Shown piece after piece: positions 25,580 to 35,074 of a stretch of 64,000 bases of DNA. Under the pieces are notes generated by a model. That model did not search any database. It had not been told where the DNA came from and saw nothing but the letters and a program-made list of their open reading frames with translations. Made by a program: the position numbers and the translations under genes. The stretch comes from Planctomycetota bacterium (GTDB lineage: Bacteria; Planctomycetota; UBA8742; UBA2392), in assembly GCA_020848275.1 (NCBI GenBank), contig JADLAK010000024.1, positions 29,858 to 93,857 on the forward strand. Direction: 5' to 3'. Each line of letters begins with the position of its first letter. The first letter of the stretch is position 1.

Positions 25580-27604
25580 TCATTTGATGTCCCGCAGTTC
25601 GAGGATGCGGGTTTTGCCGGTGGGGCCCTGCGGCAGCTTCGAGGCGAAGAGGATGCGCGTCGGGCGTTTGTGCTCGTTGAGGTAACGCGAGAGGTGGTCG
25701 CCCAGCGCTTTTTCCATCGCCGCACGCTGGCCGTCGTCCTTGGGAATGCGGCCGTCTTCTTTGCCCGCGTCGAAAGTTCCCTTGCGCAGGATCACCCAGG
25801 TCGTGACCGATTCATCGCGGTCAGGGCCGGGCGTGCCGACGGTAACGGCGCTTTCGACCGCGGGGTGGCGGAAGAGGGCTTCGTCGACTTCGCGCGGCGC
25901 CATGGTTTTGCCGTTGCGCGTGATCTGGTCTTCTTTGCGGCCAAGCACATAAAGGAAGCCATCGGCGTCCATGCGCCCGAAATCGCCGGTGTGGAACCAG
26001 CCGCCCGCAAACACGCGCGGGTTCTCGGCGGGGCGCTGGTGATATTCCTTCAGCACGTTTTCGCCCCAGACGCAGATTTCGCCGGTCTTGCCGAAATCAG
26101 CGGTCGGGAAAACCGTGGGGTTGGCGCGCGTGAGCGACTTCGGCGTCCAGTCACCCTCCAGCGGGCTGGGCGGCTGCGCGTCGTCCTGGATCGCGACTTT
26201 GTCGCCGCTGGGCATGCCGACCGAGCCGATCTTGCGCGTGCCGTTGACGGGGCTGAGCGCAGCAAAGCATGTCGTCTCCGCCATGCTGTAGCCCTCGATC
26301 ACCGGCTTCAGGAAGGTCTTCTCGAATGCGAGCTGCGTCGCGACGGGAAGGGGCGCCGCGCCGCTGATCACACGGGTGAGGCTGCTCAGGTCGTAGCCGC
26401 GGGCGAGGCCCTGTTCGCGCGCTTCTTTGTCCGACAGCGCGCGCAGGCAGCCGACGCTTTCGCTCGGCGCGGGCCAGGGGCTTTCTTGTTCGGGCTTGGC
26501 GCCTTTGGCCTCGCGCACTTCGCGGTCGGTAAGGATGCCAAGAATCGTCGGCACCGCGGGCAGCAGCGTGACTTTGTAGCGTTCGACGCTCTTCCACAAG
26601 CGCGCGGCGCTGAAGCGGCCGGCAAGCACAACACTCGCGCCCTGCACCAGCGGCGCCAGCAGCGTAGTCACCTGCGCGTTGACGTGGAACAGCGGCAACA
26701 CGCCGATGATGCGCGAGGTTTCGTTGATGCCCATCCAGATCGAGAAGTGCCGCGAATTCGTGATGAACTGCCGCTGCTGCAAGATCGCGCCGCGCAGAAT
26801 GCCCGTGCTGCTGCCGGTATACGCGATCTGCGCTTCGTCCCACATGCGCGGCGGCTGCGTCTTCATCACCGCGTCTTCCGACTTGCGCATCGCCGACGTG
26901 AAGTCAATGGCGCGCGTGCGACCGTCGCCGTCGGCGCTCGCGTCGTGGATGACGCTGATGCCCGCGTCGGCGGGCGCCGGGCCGCTGACAAGAATTTCCT
27001 GCAGGCCCGCGAGCCCGCTGGCCGCCGCAAGGAACGACTTCAGGTGTTTGCCGCCGACGACGGCAATGCTGCTACCGGAATCCTCGAGCGCCGAGTGCAG
27101 TTCGTCCTTGGATGTCTCGGGGTTGATCGGCACAGCGACGAAGCCGCCCTTGAGCACGCCGAGGTAGGCAAAGACGTAGTCGGGGCTGTTGTCCATGACG
27201 AGCGCGATGCGCGCGCCGGGGTTTGCGCCCAGCGCATGGAACAGGTTTGCGGCGCGCGTGGTTTGCTCGTCGACGTCGGCAAACGAGAACTCGCGGCCGT
27301 CGTCCTCGAAGATAAGGAACGTGCGCTTGTCGTGGCGCGCGGCCTGGCCCTGGATGAGGTCGCGAGTGGTCTGAAACTCATTGGCGGCGCGCAGCGGGTC
27401 GGTGTAACGAGCGCGCACTCGGATATGGTCGGTCGGGCGGGCCGTCGGCGCATGGCCGATCATGCGCGGCGACGGCGGCAGATGTCTGGTCGGGCGCGCG
27501 GTTTCGTCGGCCGTCGGCTTGGCGGGCGCAGCTTTAGCTTCCGCCTTGGTGGAAGTCTTGGCCGCCTTGGCGGGCTTGGATGGCTTCTTGTCGCCGCGCT
27601 TCAT
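25580..27604 (-). CDS. AMP-dependent acyl-CoA synthetase/ligase with Lys/Ala/Pro-rich N-terminal extension
   Basis: YTGSSTGILRGAI, GYSMAETTCFAAL, GWFHTGDFGRMDADGFLYVLGRKEDQITRNGKTMAPREVD. Confidence 0.88.
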   Translation of the reverse strand: MKRGDKKPSKPAKAAKTSTKAEAKAAPAKPTADETARPTRHLPPSPRMIGHAPTARPTDHIRVRARYTDPLRAANEFQTTRDLIQGQAARHDKRTFLIFEDDGREFSFADVDEQTTRAANLFHALGANPGARIALVMDNSPDYVFAYLGVLKGGFVAVPINPETSKDELHSALEDSGSSIAVVGGKHLKSFLAAASGLAGLQEILVSGPAPADAGISVIHDASADGDGRTRAIDFTSAMRKSEDAVMKTQPPRMWDEAQIAYTGSSTGILRGAILQQRQFITNSRHFSIWMGINETSRIIGVLPLFHVNAQVTTLLAPLVQGASVVLAGRFSAARLWKSVERYKVTLLPAVPTILGILTDREVREAKGAKPEQESPWPAPSESVGCLRALSDKEAREQGLARGYDLSSLTRVISGAAPLPVATQLAFEKTFLKPVIEGYSMAETTCFAALSPVNGTRKIGSVGMPSGDKVAIQDDAQPPSPLEGDWTPKSLTRANPTVFPTADFGKTGEICVWGENVLKEYHQRPAENPRVFAGGWFHTGDFGRMDADGFLYVLGRKEDQITRNGKTMAPREVDEALFRHPAVESAVTVGTPGPDRDESVTTWVILRKGTFDAGKEDGRIPKDDGQRAAMEKALGDHLSRYLNEHKRPTRILFASKLPQGPTGKTRILELRDIK

Positions 27605-27670
27605 GTCAGTTTCCGTGTGAAGGAAGGAAGCTTAATGAGCCCGGGCGCATAGACAAGGAGGAGAAAGTGT

Positions 27671-27938
27671 GTGTCAGTAACTTTTGGGGTGCTCCACAGA
27701 GATTGTGGGAAAGGTGTCAGTATCGCCTTCTGTGGAATACCTGCTGATAAAGGGTTTGATAACCCCTGCCAAGGTGCCTGTGGGCAAATATTGACACGTC
27801 CAGTTTTGCGCCCGCAAACCCAGTTAACAGGCAGGTTTGCGGGCATCGACCCCGAGATCAAATTGTAAAGTACGACTGGCGGAAACGAACGGTTGATGAA
27901 GAAACGTTTCTCCGCCAGCCTTGAATTTCTGTGGATAA
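27671..27938. promoter_or_regulatory. AT-rich intergenic region with DnaA-box-like 9-mers and hairpins
   Basis: TGTGGATAA (27930), TGTGGAATA (27731), TGTGGGAAA (27704), TGTGGGCAA (27779); direct repeat GTGTCAGTA at 27671 and 27714; hairpin GCCCGCAAACC/GGTTTGCGGGC at 27810-27844. Confidence 0.4.
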
Positions 27939-27969
27939 CTCAGCGGAAAACCCGACTTTCCCGGTCACG

Positions 27970-30900
27970 TTAGCGCGCGGTCAAGGTTATGGCCTGTTCG
28001 CTTACGCCGCCGCGGGCGACCGTCACACTTGCTTCCAACGGACGATAACCCGGCACCGTGACGATCACGCGATAGGTTCCCGCCGCAAGCGGCGTAATCG
28101 TCAGCGTCTTGGACACCGCGTCGTCGGGCAAAGTGCCCAAGGTTGATTGGCCGATCAGCGGCATACGGTGCACCGGTTTGTTGGCGCTGTTGTAGACCTC
28201 GACCGCCGCACGTTGCACTGCCACGGCATCGAGTTCCGTATTCTGAACGGAGAGGCGGATTGTCGCCGCGCGATGCAGAGTGATTGGCAGGTTCGTGACC
28301 TCACCCTCGAGGACAGTGAACTTCCCGGTCCAGGGTTCGGAAAAGAAGCTGACGATCTCAAGCGTGTACTCGCCCGGCGCGAGGCAGGCAATCCTCCGTA
28401 CGCTGCCAGCGGTGATACCCATGATCCGGTTTTCGCCCGGCAGCTGGACGTTCTGGCCCTGGGCGTCGGTGAGCGAGAGCAGCGCGCAATTGGGGGGGAT
28501 GCCGTCCGCAGGCGATTCCGTCGTCGCCAACATTTCACGGACGGTGACTTCGATACGCCCTGCCTTGGTCGCAAGCCGGAAGTTCGTGGTCTGTGCGCCT
28601 TGGACATCGCAAAGCTGCGTCGTGCGTGCCATGCCTGAGCCCCCGGCAGTCACGTTCCAGGCCCCGGCCGGCAGCAAACTGAACTTGAAGTTGCCGGCCT
28701 TGTCGCAAGGGGTCTGAGCCGTAACCATGAGGCCGACGACGTCCAGCCCCGCGTTGTCGTCCTGAACGCAGGCGAGCGACACCGAGACATCCGAGTAATT
28801 GAAATCCGAGGGCGCGTCGGTGATCTGGACGCTGCCCGACAGGCTGGCACTTGGGTAATCGTGCGAGAATTCCACGTCCCGGCCGGCCGTGATGCTGATT
28901 GTTTCGCGGACACGGACTGCGGCGGTGCCACGATCCATGAACCAAACGTAGTAGAGTCCCGGCTCTACGTCCGCGATCAGGTAGTCGCCGTTGGCTTTCA
29001 TCTCCATGCCGCGCATGGATGCAACATCGCCGGGGTGGCCGATGATCACCTGGTTGAACAACGTTTTACCGCCCAGCGTTACGCGGCCGGAAATATTGGC
29101 CCCGGCTTCTGCGGATAAGTCGAGGTTCTTTTCAGTCTGCTGGCCCGCGATGATCTTTACTTGGCGCGACAGAAGCTGGCGCTGACCCAGCAGGGCGCTG
29201 TCCGTGTCAACGCGCAGGTAGTACGTTCCGGCTGAAACGCCTTTGATGTGGAACGCGCCTTGCGAGTCGGTCCTGGCCTGCATCGACTCCCATTCGTTGT
29301 CGTCCGTGTTTGTTTTGCCGCCCATTGCCAGCCGTACAACGCGCTCGGCGTATGGCAGGCCGTCCCGACCGATGATACACCCGCTCACGCCGCCGCCGTC
29401 CTTGATGTCAACGACGACATCGATGCTGCCGCCTGCGACGATCTCCGCGACCGTTTCGCCGGACAGGTTGCCGAGTTCGGCGTGCACTTTGTAGCGGCCG
29501 GGATGTGCCACCACGAATTGCCTGGCGCCGCGGTAATCGGCGAGGGTTGTCTGCAGGAGGCCCAATGCGCCTTTCTTGCGCTCCTTGTTATCGGGGTCGG
29601 GCTCGTCGCTGGAAAGAAAGATCATCACCTTGTCCCCCCTGCCCGTTTGCCCCAGCGCGCTCGCCGGCAAGGGCCCACCATTGAGCGTTGTACGGGCTCG
29701 AATCGTCACGCCCGGTGCGAGTTTCAGCACGGCCTCAGGCCCGCCGCCAACGGCGGCCACCGCGACCGTTTCGCCGATCAAGCCGAACTTCACCGCACGG
29801 ATTTTCTTTTCGCCCGCCGTCTCGAGTTCGTGGCAAAATGTTCCGTCCTCTCGCGTCAAGCCAAGGTTGTTGTCGAGTGTGAATTCGTCTTGGACGACCA
29901 TGACTCCTTCACACGGTCGGCCCTGCGGATCCAAGACCTTGCCACGAATCAGGATACGGGCCGTCAATTCAATCACGCCAAGGTCAATGTCTTCGGCGCC
30001 AGTGTTCACGGCGCGTTCTGCTTTGCCGCCGCGCAAGTTCTGCAGCAGCACCTTGCGCAGGCCCGGACGCAACCCGGCGACGCTGAACACGCCATCGGCG
30101 TCGGGGCGCAGTTTCGTTGCTGCGGAGTTTTCACTCGCGAATTCGAACTCGGCGTTCAGCTCCGCCACCGCAGGCTTGGTGCGAAAGCGAAGCGTGTGGC
30201 CGTGGTATTCCAGCCTCAGAGGCCCGGCGGTCCCGCCTTCCTGCGTGTCGCGACCGGCAATTCCCGGCGTGTCGGCACGCACTGTGACGCTGACCGGGGT
30301 GTACATGCAGTTGGGTAATGGCGTTTCGGGCTCCTGCGACGCCACCGGTTGAATTGCCGCGCCATACTTGCCTGGCTGCAGCCCGTCGAACCTGAAGGCC
30401 CCAGTTGAGTCCGAAACTGTCGTTAGCAGGACGGTCCGTCGCGCGATGCCCCACAGGTGATAGTTGTTGGTCTCGCAGGCCAGCACCACCGGGACGCCCG
30501 CCACACCCTCGTCGCCGCCGGCGCGTACCACATTGCCCACGACGCTGCTGCTGCGCCAGGCCACGATTTCCACACCTTCGGCGCTGCCGCCGCCGTCAAC
30601 CCACAGGTTGTCTGAATAGCTGCGCCCAAAATCCGGCGATGCGTCCGGTCCGGGAACGGCCAGCAGGGCAAACAACACCGGCCCAGAGTCGGCGACACGG
30701 CGCGCATTCAGGTTGATCGTGAATCTACCCTGTGCGTCCGAAGTGCCGGTGCCCTGCGGGACCTTCGCGATCCAGTGGCGCGGCTGCAACTCGTGCATCG
30801 CGTTTTCGTACCACATCATGCGCGTGTCGGGCTCGACAACGCCGACCTGCATGCCGAACACAGGCCTTCCGCGGCTGTCGACGACACGTCCGCTGATCTT

Positions 30901-31875
30901 GGCGCGGACTTCGTTGAGTTTGTCAGCCGCGGCCTCCGGCTGCACCGGCGTCACGGGCGGCTGAACAGGCGGCGCGTCTGTTGACTTGCCCGCGTCGGTG
31001 GGGGTATTGGCCGGGGTTTTTGCGGGCGACGACTTGGTGCGGTCGCCGTCGGACGTTGCCGAGTCCGTGCGCCGGCGTTCATTACCATCATCGGGCGTCG
31101 TCTGCGACACCAGCTGGTTGGCTCGCGATTGCGGCCAGCCGAACACCATGAAGAGCCCAAACCCACCCATCATCAGCAGCAAAAAGATGATGATCGCCGT
31201 CGTTGAGAAAATCGACTTCTGCGCAATTGTCGCCATAACCGCCGTCTCCACGCTTGAGATAAAGGAAGGTGGAGCGGCCACCGGCGCCGCAAAGCCCGTG
31301 TGTTGCCCAAGCAGATCGCCCATCCCCAGAGCTGGAAGCGCCAGGGCTGTCGCCCCGAGCTTCTCGCGCAGGCTGTCCATGGCGCGCTGCAGCCGCGTCT
31401 GGACCGTGCCCTTGGGGATGTCGAGCACCGCGCCCGCCTCGGCCATCGACAGGCCCTGGCCGTGATGCAGCAGCACGACGTCGCGAAGTTCTCCGGGCAG
31501 GTTCAACGCCGCCTGCCAGGCTTCGCGCGCCATCGCCGCACGTTGTGGGTCGCTCGATGCAAGTTCGGGGCGCATGGACGCTGCCTCCCGTTCACGCTCG
31601 CCGCGCAGTGCGGCGTCACGGGCGTTATCGCGCGTCAAATTTTCGACGATGCGATAACAGTAAGCCCGCAACGTGCCCTGCTGGAGGTTGGCGCGCTGAC
31701 GATAGACGCGGATGAACGCCGTCTGCACGACATCCTGCGCCCGCGTGCTGTCGCGCGTGCGCGAGGCGGCAAACGCGAACAGCGGCTCGCCCAGGGCGCG
31801 AACGAGGGAGCGGAAGGCTTCCTCGTCGCCGCGGGCGAGTTGTGGCGTCAGGTGTTCGATGGACGTGTCGGTCAT
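27970..31875 (-). CDS. ECF sigma factor fused via a TM helix to a very large carboxypeptidase-regulatory-like/beta-sandwich region (1301 aa)
   Basis: N-terminus: sigma-70 region 2 (ARAQDVVQTAFIRVYRQ...RAYCYRIVENLTRD) and region 4 (LPGELRDVVLLHHGQGLSMAEAGAVLDIPKGTVQTRLQRAMDSLRE); TM STTAIIIFLLLMMGGFGLFMVFG; then repeated ISGRVxxxxGRPxxG-type modules. Confidence 0.88.
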   Translation of the reverse strand: MTDTSIEHLTPQLARGDEEAFRSLVRALGEPLFAFAASRTRDSTRAQDVVQTAFIRVYRQRANLQQGTLRAYCYRIVENLTRDNARDAALRGEREREAASMRPELASSDPQRAAMAREAWQAALNLPGELRDVVLLHHGQGLSMAEAGAVLDIPKGTVQTRLQRAMDSLREKLGATALALPALGMGDLLGQHTGFAAPVAAPPSFISSVETAVMATIAQKSIFSTTAIIIFLLLMMGGFGLFMVFGWPQSRANQLVSQTTPDDGNERRRTDSATSDGDRTKSSPAKTPANTPTDAGKSTDAPPVQPPVTPVQPEAAADKLNEVRAKISGRVVDSRGRPVFGMQVGVVEPDTRMMWYENAMHELQPRHWIAKVPQGTGTSDAQGRFTINLNARRVADSGPVLFALLAVPGPDASPDFGRSYSDNLWVDGGGSAEGVEIVAWRSSSVVGNVVRAGGDEGVAGVPVVLACETNNYHLWGIARRTVLLTTVSDSTGAFRFDGLQPGKYGAAIQPVASQEPETPLPNCMYTPVSVTVRADTPGIAGRDTQEGGTAGPLRLEYHGHTLRFRTKPAVAELNAEFEFASENSAATKLRPDADGVFSVAGLRPGLRKVLLQNLRGGKAERAVNTGAEDIDLGVIELTARILIRGKVLDPQGRPCEGVMVVQDEFTLDNNLGLTREDGTFCHELETAGEKKIRAVKFGLIGETVAVAAVGGGPEAVLKLAPGVTIRARTTLNGGPLPASALGQTGRGDKVMIFLSSDEPDPDNKERKKGALGLLQTTLADYRGARQFVVAHPGRYKVHAELGNLSGETVAEIVAGGSIDVVVDIKDGGGVSGCIIGRDGLPYAERVVRLAMGGKTNTDDNEWESMQARTDSQGAFHIKGVSAGTYYLRVDTDSALLGQRQLLSRQVKIIAGQQTEKNLDLSAEAGANISGRVTLGGKTLFNQVIIGHPGDVASMRGMEMKANGDYLIADVEPGLYYVWFMDRGTAAVRVRETISITAGRDVEFSHDYPSASLSGSVQITDAPSDFNYSDVSVSLACVQDDNAGLDVVGLMVTAQTPCDKAGNFKFSLLPAGAWNVTAGGSGMARTTQLCDVQGAQTTNFRLATKAGRIEVTVREMLATTESPADGIPPNCALLSLTDAQGQNVQLPGENRIMGITAGSVRRIACLAPGEYTLEIVSFFSEPWTGKFTVLEGEVTNLPITLHRAATIRLSVQNTELDAVAVQRAAVEVYNSANKPVHRMPLIGQSTLGTLPDDAVSKTLTITPLAAGTYRVIVTVPGYRPLEASVTVARGGVSEQAITLTAR

Positions 31876-31974
31876 TGGGACATTTAGGTTGAGAGGCGCC
31901 GGTCGCCGCTCATGTTACCCCCAGTACGCGACACGTCCGGGGTCGTATTTGGGAAAATGAAAGTAGTTAGCGGC

Positions 31975-32061
31975 TGGGGTCTTCAACCCCAGCATCGTGC
32001 GGCGCAGCCGCACGACCGTTGCGACCTTCCGGGCTCGCTACTGCTGCGGTCTGGAGGCCGC
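31975..32061. repeat. REP-like palindrome cluster
   Basis: GCTGGGGTCTTCAACCCCAGC; GTGCGGCGCAGCCGCAC; TGCGGTCTGGAGGCCGCA. Confidence 0.75.
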
Positions 32062-32123
32062 AGTCACTGTCCGTGGACGCTGTCGCAGGGACGGGTATCA
32101 TCCCGGCGCGAGAGGGTACCTCT

Positions 32124-33308
32124 ATGGCCAAATCCAAACCGCTGGGCATGAATACGCGCGTGATCCACGGCGCGAACAAGGCCAATGCCACAAGCGCCGC
32201 CGCACCGCCGATTTTCCAGACCAGCACTTTCCGGCTTGATTCGCCCGAAGAAGGTGCGGCGCTGGCCGCGGAATCCGCGCCCGCCGAGTTCTACAGCCGC
32301 TACGGCACGCCCAACACCAAGCAGGTCGAGGCGATGTGTGCCGAACTCGACGGCGCCGAGGCCGCGCTGGCCGTGGGGTCGGGCATGGCGGCGATCACGC
32401 TCGCGATCATGTCCAACGTGCAGAAGGGTGACCACGTCGTCGCGCAGCACACGCATTACACGTCGTCGCTGACGCTGCTCAACCACACGCTGCCGCAATT
32501 CGGCGTTGAGGTCACGCTGGTGGACCAGCGCGACCCCAGGAACTTCGCGCGCGCGATGCGGCCCAACACGCGCGTCGTCTACACCGAGTCGCCGGTCAAT
32601 CCCACGCAGGTGCTGACGGATCTCGAGGCGGTGGCGGACATCGCACACGCCGGCAAGGCGCTGGCGATCACCGACAACACTTTTGCGTCCTCGTTCAACC
32701 AGCAGCCGCTGGCGCTGGGGTACGATCTGGTCGTCCACAGCGCGACGAAATACCTCGGCGGTCATTCGGACATCATCGCAGGTGTGATCACCGGCTCGCA
32801 AAAACTCATCACGCGCGCGTGGGATATGTTCATCGTCTACGGCGCGGTGCTGCATCCGTTCGAGGCGTGGCTGTTGCGACGCGGCTTGCTCACCTACGGC
32901 GTGCGCATGGCGGCGCACAACGCCAACGCGATGGCCGTCGCGAAGTTCCTCGAGAAACATCCGCGCGTCGAGCGCGTTCACTATCCGGGCCTGCGGTCGC
33001 ACCCGCAGCATGACCTGGCCAAACGCCAGATGCCCGGCGGTTTCTCCGGCATGCTCACGTTCGAGCTCAAGGGCGGCTACGAGGCGGCGTACCGCATGAT
33101 GGGCCGCACGAAGGTCTGTACGCTGGCGGTGAGTTTGGGTGGTGTAGAAACGCTGATTACCCACCCGGCGTCGATGATCAGCGTCCACCAGACTGAGGAA
33201 GAGCGCAAGAAATCGGGCATTACGCCCAGCCTCGTGCGGCTGTCGGTGGGCCTCGAGGACGTCGAGGACATCGTCGACGACCTCGACCGCGCGATGTCCG
33301 GCAAGTGA
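32124..33308 (+). CDS. Cys/Met metabolism PLP-dependent enzyme (O-succinylhomoserine sulfhydrylase/methionine gamma-lyase-like)
   Basis: TRVIHGANKANATSAAAPPIFQTSTF, YSRYGTPNTKQVE, SATKYLGGHSDIIAGV, SLGGVETLITHPASM. Confidence 0.9.
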   Translation: MAKSKPLGMNTRVIHGANKANATSAAAPPIFQTSTFRLDSPEEGAALAAESAPAEFYSRYGTPNTKQVEAMCAELDGAEAALAVGSGMAAITLAIMSNVQKGDHVVAQHTHYTSSLTLLNHTLPQFGVEVTLVDQRDPRNFARAMRPNTRVVYTESPVNPTQVLTDLEAVADIAHAGKALAITDNTFASSFNQQPLALGYDLVVHSATKYLGGHSDIIAGVITGSQKLITRAWDMFIVYGAVLHPFEAWLLRRGLLTYGVRMAAHNANAMAVAKFLEKHPRVERVHYPGLRSHPQHDLAKRQMPGGFSGMLTFELKGGYEAAYRMMGRTKVCTLAVSLGGVETLITHPASMISVHQTEEERKKSGITPSLVRLSVGLEDVEDIVDDLDRAMSGK

Positions 33309-33318
33309 CAGGGCGGCG

Positions 33319-34098
33319 TCAAACGGCCTGCATCACCTTGAATCGGTTGCCGTCGGGATCGGTCACAACGAAGAAAACCGAGCCATCGTCGCCTTTGTGG
33401 AGGTCGCTTGCCGCTTTGGTGTCAGCGGTGCGCACCCTCGCATGAAGCGCCTTGGCATCGGCGACGTTCAGGTGAAAGCCCGCTTCGCCGGCGGGCTTGC
33501 CTTCGCCTCCGCCCATTCCCACGACGTACAGGCACAGCGGCACATTGCCGGTTTTGTACTGAGCCCAGCCGTAAGCCTCGACGGCAAATTCCTCGGTCAG
33601 CCCCAGAGTCTCGCGATAGAACTTTGCCGCACGGTTGAAATTCGTCACCGGCAGTTTCACGAGTCCGATGGACACCTCGGCCGCTTCGGTCTTTCGGGTC
33701 ATGATCCCTCCTTTTCGATAGTCACTGGGTGAACAGCCGAATTCCCGTTTGAACGCCCGCGAAAACGCTTCGAGGCTTTCGTACCCTGCATCCAGGGCCA
33801 AGGCCGTTACCTCTTGTGCGCCCAGGCGCAATTCCAGCGCCGCACGAACCAGGCGCAGGCTGCGCACATGTTCGCCCACGCCGCGTCCCGTCATCTGCCT
33901 GAACACGCGATGAAAGTGATGCGGCGCCAGGCACGCGGCCTCCGCAAGTTGGCTCAACGTCGCGCCACGGTCTGAGCTCTTTATTGCCAGGTTCAAGGCC
34001 CGCAATACTCCTTGGCGATGGGCCGCAAGTGTGGCCTCCTTGACCACGCGACGAACTTTAGCGCGTCTGGCGACAGCCGCTTGACCGTTTTTGCGCAT
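33319..34098 (-). CDS. AraC-type HTH domain fused to glyoxalase/VOC domain
   Basis: LSQLAEAACLAPHHFHRVFRQMTGRGVGEHVR...ALDAGYESLEAFSRAFKREFGCSPSDYRKG then VKLPVTNFNRAAKFYRETLGL...VVTDPDGNRFKVMQ. Confidence 0.85.
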   Translation of the reverse strand: MRKNGQAAVARRAKVRRVVKEATLAAHRQGVLRALNLAIKSSDRGATLSQLAEAACLAPHHFHRVFRQMTGRGVGEHVRSLRLVRAALELRLGAQEVTALALDAGYESLEAFSRAFKREFGCSPSDYRKGGIMTRKTEAAEVSIGLVKLPVTNFNRAAKFYRETLGLTEEFAVEAYGWAQYKTGNVPLCLYVVGMGGGEGKPAGEAGFHLNVADAKALHARVRTADTKAASDLHKGDDGSVFFVVTDPDGNRFKVMQAV

Positions 34099-34106
34099 TT
34101 GCGTGG

Positions 34107-35063
34107 CTACTTGAACAGGTCTGTGCTCAGGTATTTTAAACCGCTGTCGCAGATCACCGTGACGATGACTTCGCCCTTTTTTGCCTTGCGCGCCAGTTGC
34201 AGCGCGGCCGCGACGTTTGCTCCCGACGTGTAGCCGCAAAAGATGCCCTCGCGTTTGGCAAGATTGCGCGCGGTCTCGGTCGCTTCTTTGTCGGTCACCT
34301 GTACAAAGCCATCCACCATGGCGCGGTCCCAGAGTTGCGGGACTTCCGCATAGCCAACACCCTGCAATTTGTGGCGGCCGGGGCTTTTGACCTTGCCCGA
34401 GAGAATTGCGGCGTTTTTGGGCTCGACGGTAAAGGCGCGCAGGTTGCGGTTGCGTTCCTTGAGGTATTTAACCGCGCCGGTGAAGGTGCCCGACGAACCC
34501 GCCACGCCGACGTAAGTATCAATCTTGCCGCCGGTCTGGTCCCAGATTTCCGCGCCCGTGCCTTCGTAGTGCGACTTGACGACGCTGGGGCTGGTGAACT
34601 GGTCGGCGCGAAAGGCCTTGAGCTTGTTTTGCAGCTTGATCGTCTCGCGCTCGACCTTTTGAAGGTCTTTGCTGGTGACTTGCCCCGGTGCACCGTCGAC
34701 CTGCGGCACGCGCACTACCTTGGCGCCCAGTGCCCGCAGCATGCGCACTCGCTCCATGCTGTTGCCCACGGACATCACGACCACCAGCGGATAGCCCAGC
34801 ACCGCGCAGCAGATGGCGAGCCCCGTGCCCATATTGCCGCTGGTGCGCTCGATGACCGTCTGGGCCGGCTTGAGCGCGCCGGACTTGCGCGCGTCTTCGA
34901 TGATGCGCAGCGCAGGGCGATCTTTGACGCTGTGGCCGGGATTGACGTACTCGAGCTTCGCCAGCACGCGGCCGGGCAGGCCCTTGGCAAGCCGATCCAG
35001 CGCCACCAGCGGCGTATTGCCCACGGCCGAAAGCACACTGTCACCAAATTTTTCAGTTCGCAT
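34107..35063 (-). CDS. Cysteine synthase family protein
   Basis: SVLSAVGNTPLVALDRL, GHSVKDRPALRIIEDA, ERTSGNMGTGLAICCAVLGYPLVVVMS, GVAGSSGTFTG. Confidence 0.92.
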   Translation of the reverse strand: MRTEKFGDSVLSAVGNTPLVALDRLAKGLPGRVLAKLEYVNPGHSVKDRPALRIIEDARKSGALKPAQTVIERTSGNMGTGLAICCAVLGYPLVVVMSVGNSMERVRMLRALGAKVVRVPQVDGAPGQVTSKDLQKVERETIKLQNKLKAFRADQFTSPSVVKSHYEGTGAEIWDQTGGKIDTYVGVAGSSGTFTGAVKYLKERNRNLRAFTVEPKNAAILSGKVKSPGRHKLQGVGYAEVPQLWDRAMVDGFVQVTDKEATETARNLAKREGIFCGYTSGANVAAALQLARKAKKGEVIVTVICDSGLKYLSTDLFK

Positions 35064-35074
35064 GGCTAATCTCA

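Noticed and set aside
17954-27604. Whole gcv region as a genomic island
   Set aside because: Core metabolic genes with host-like GC; only the small inter-gene elements look mobile.
27601-27969. Short ORFs in the acyl-CoA ligase/ECF intergenic region
   Set aside because: No motif or coding-like composition; region is better explained by hairpins and DnaA-box-like repeats.
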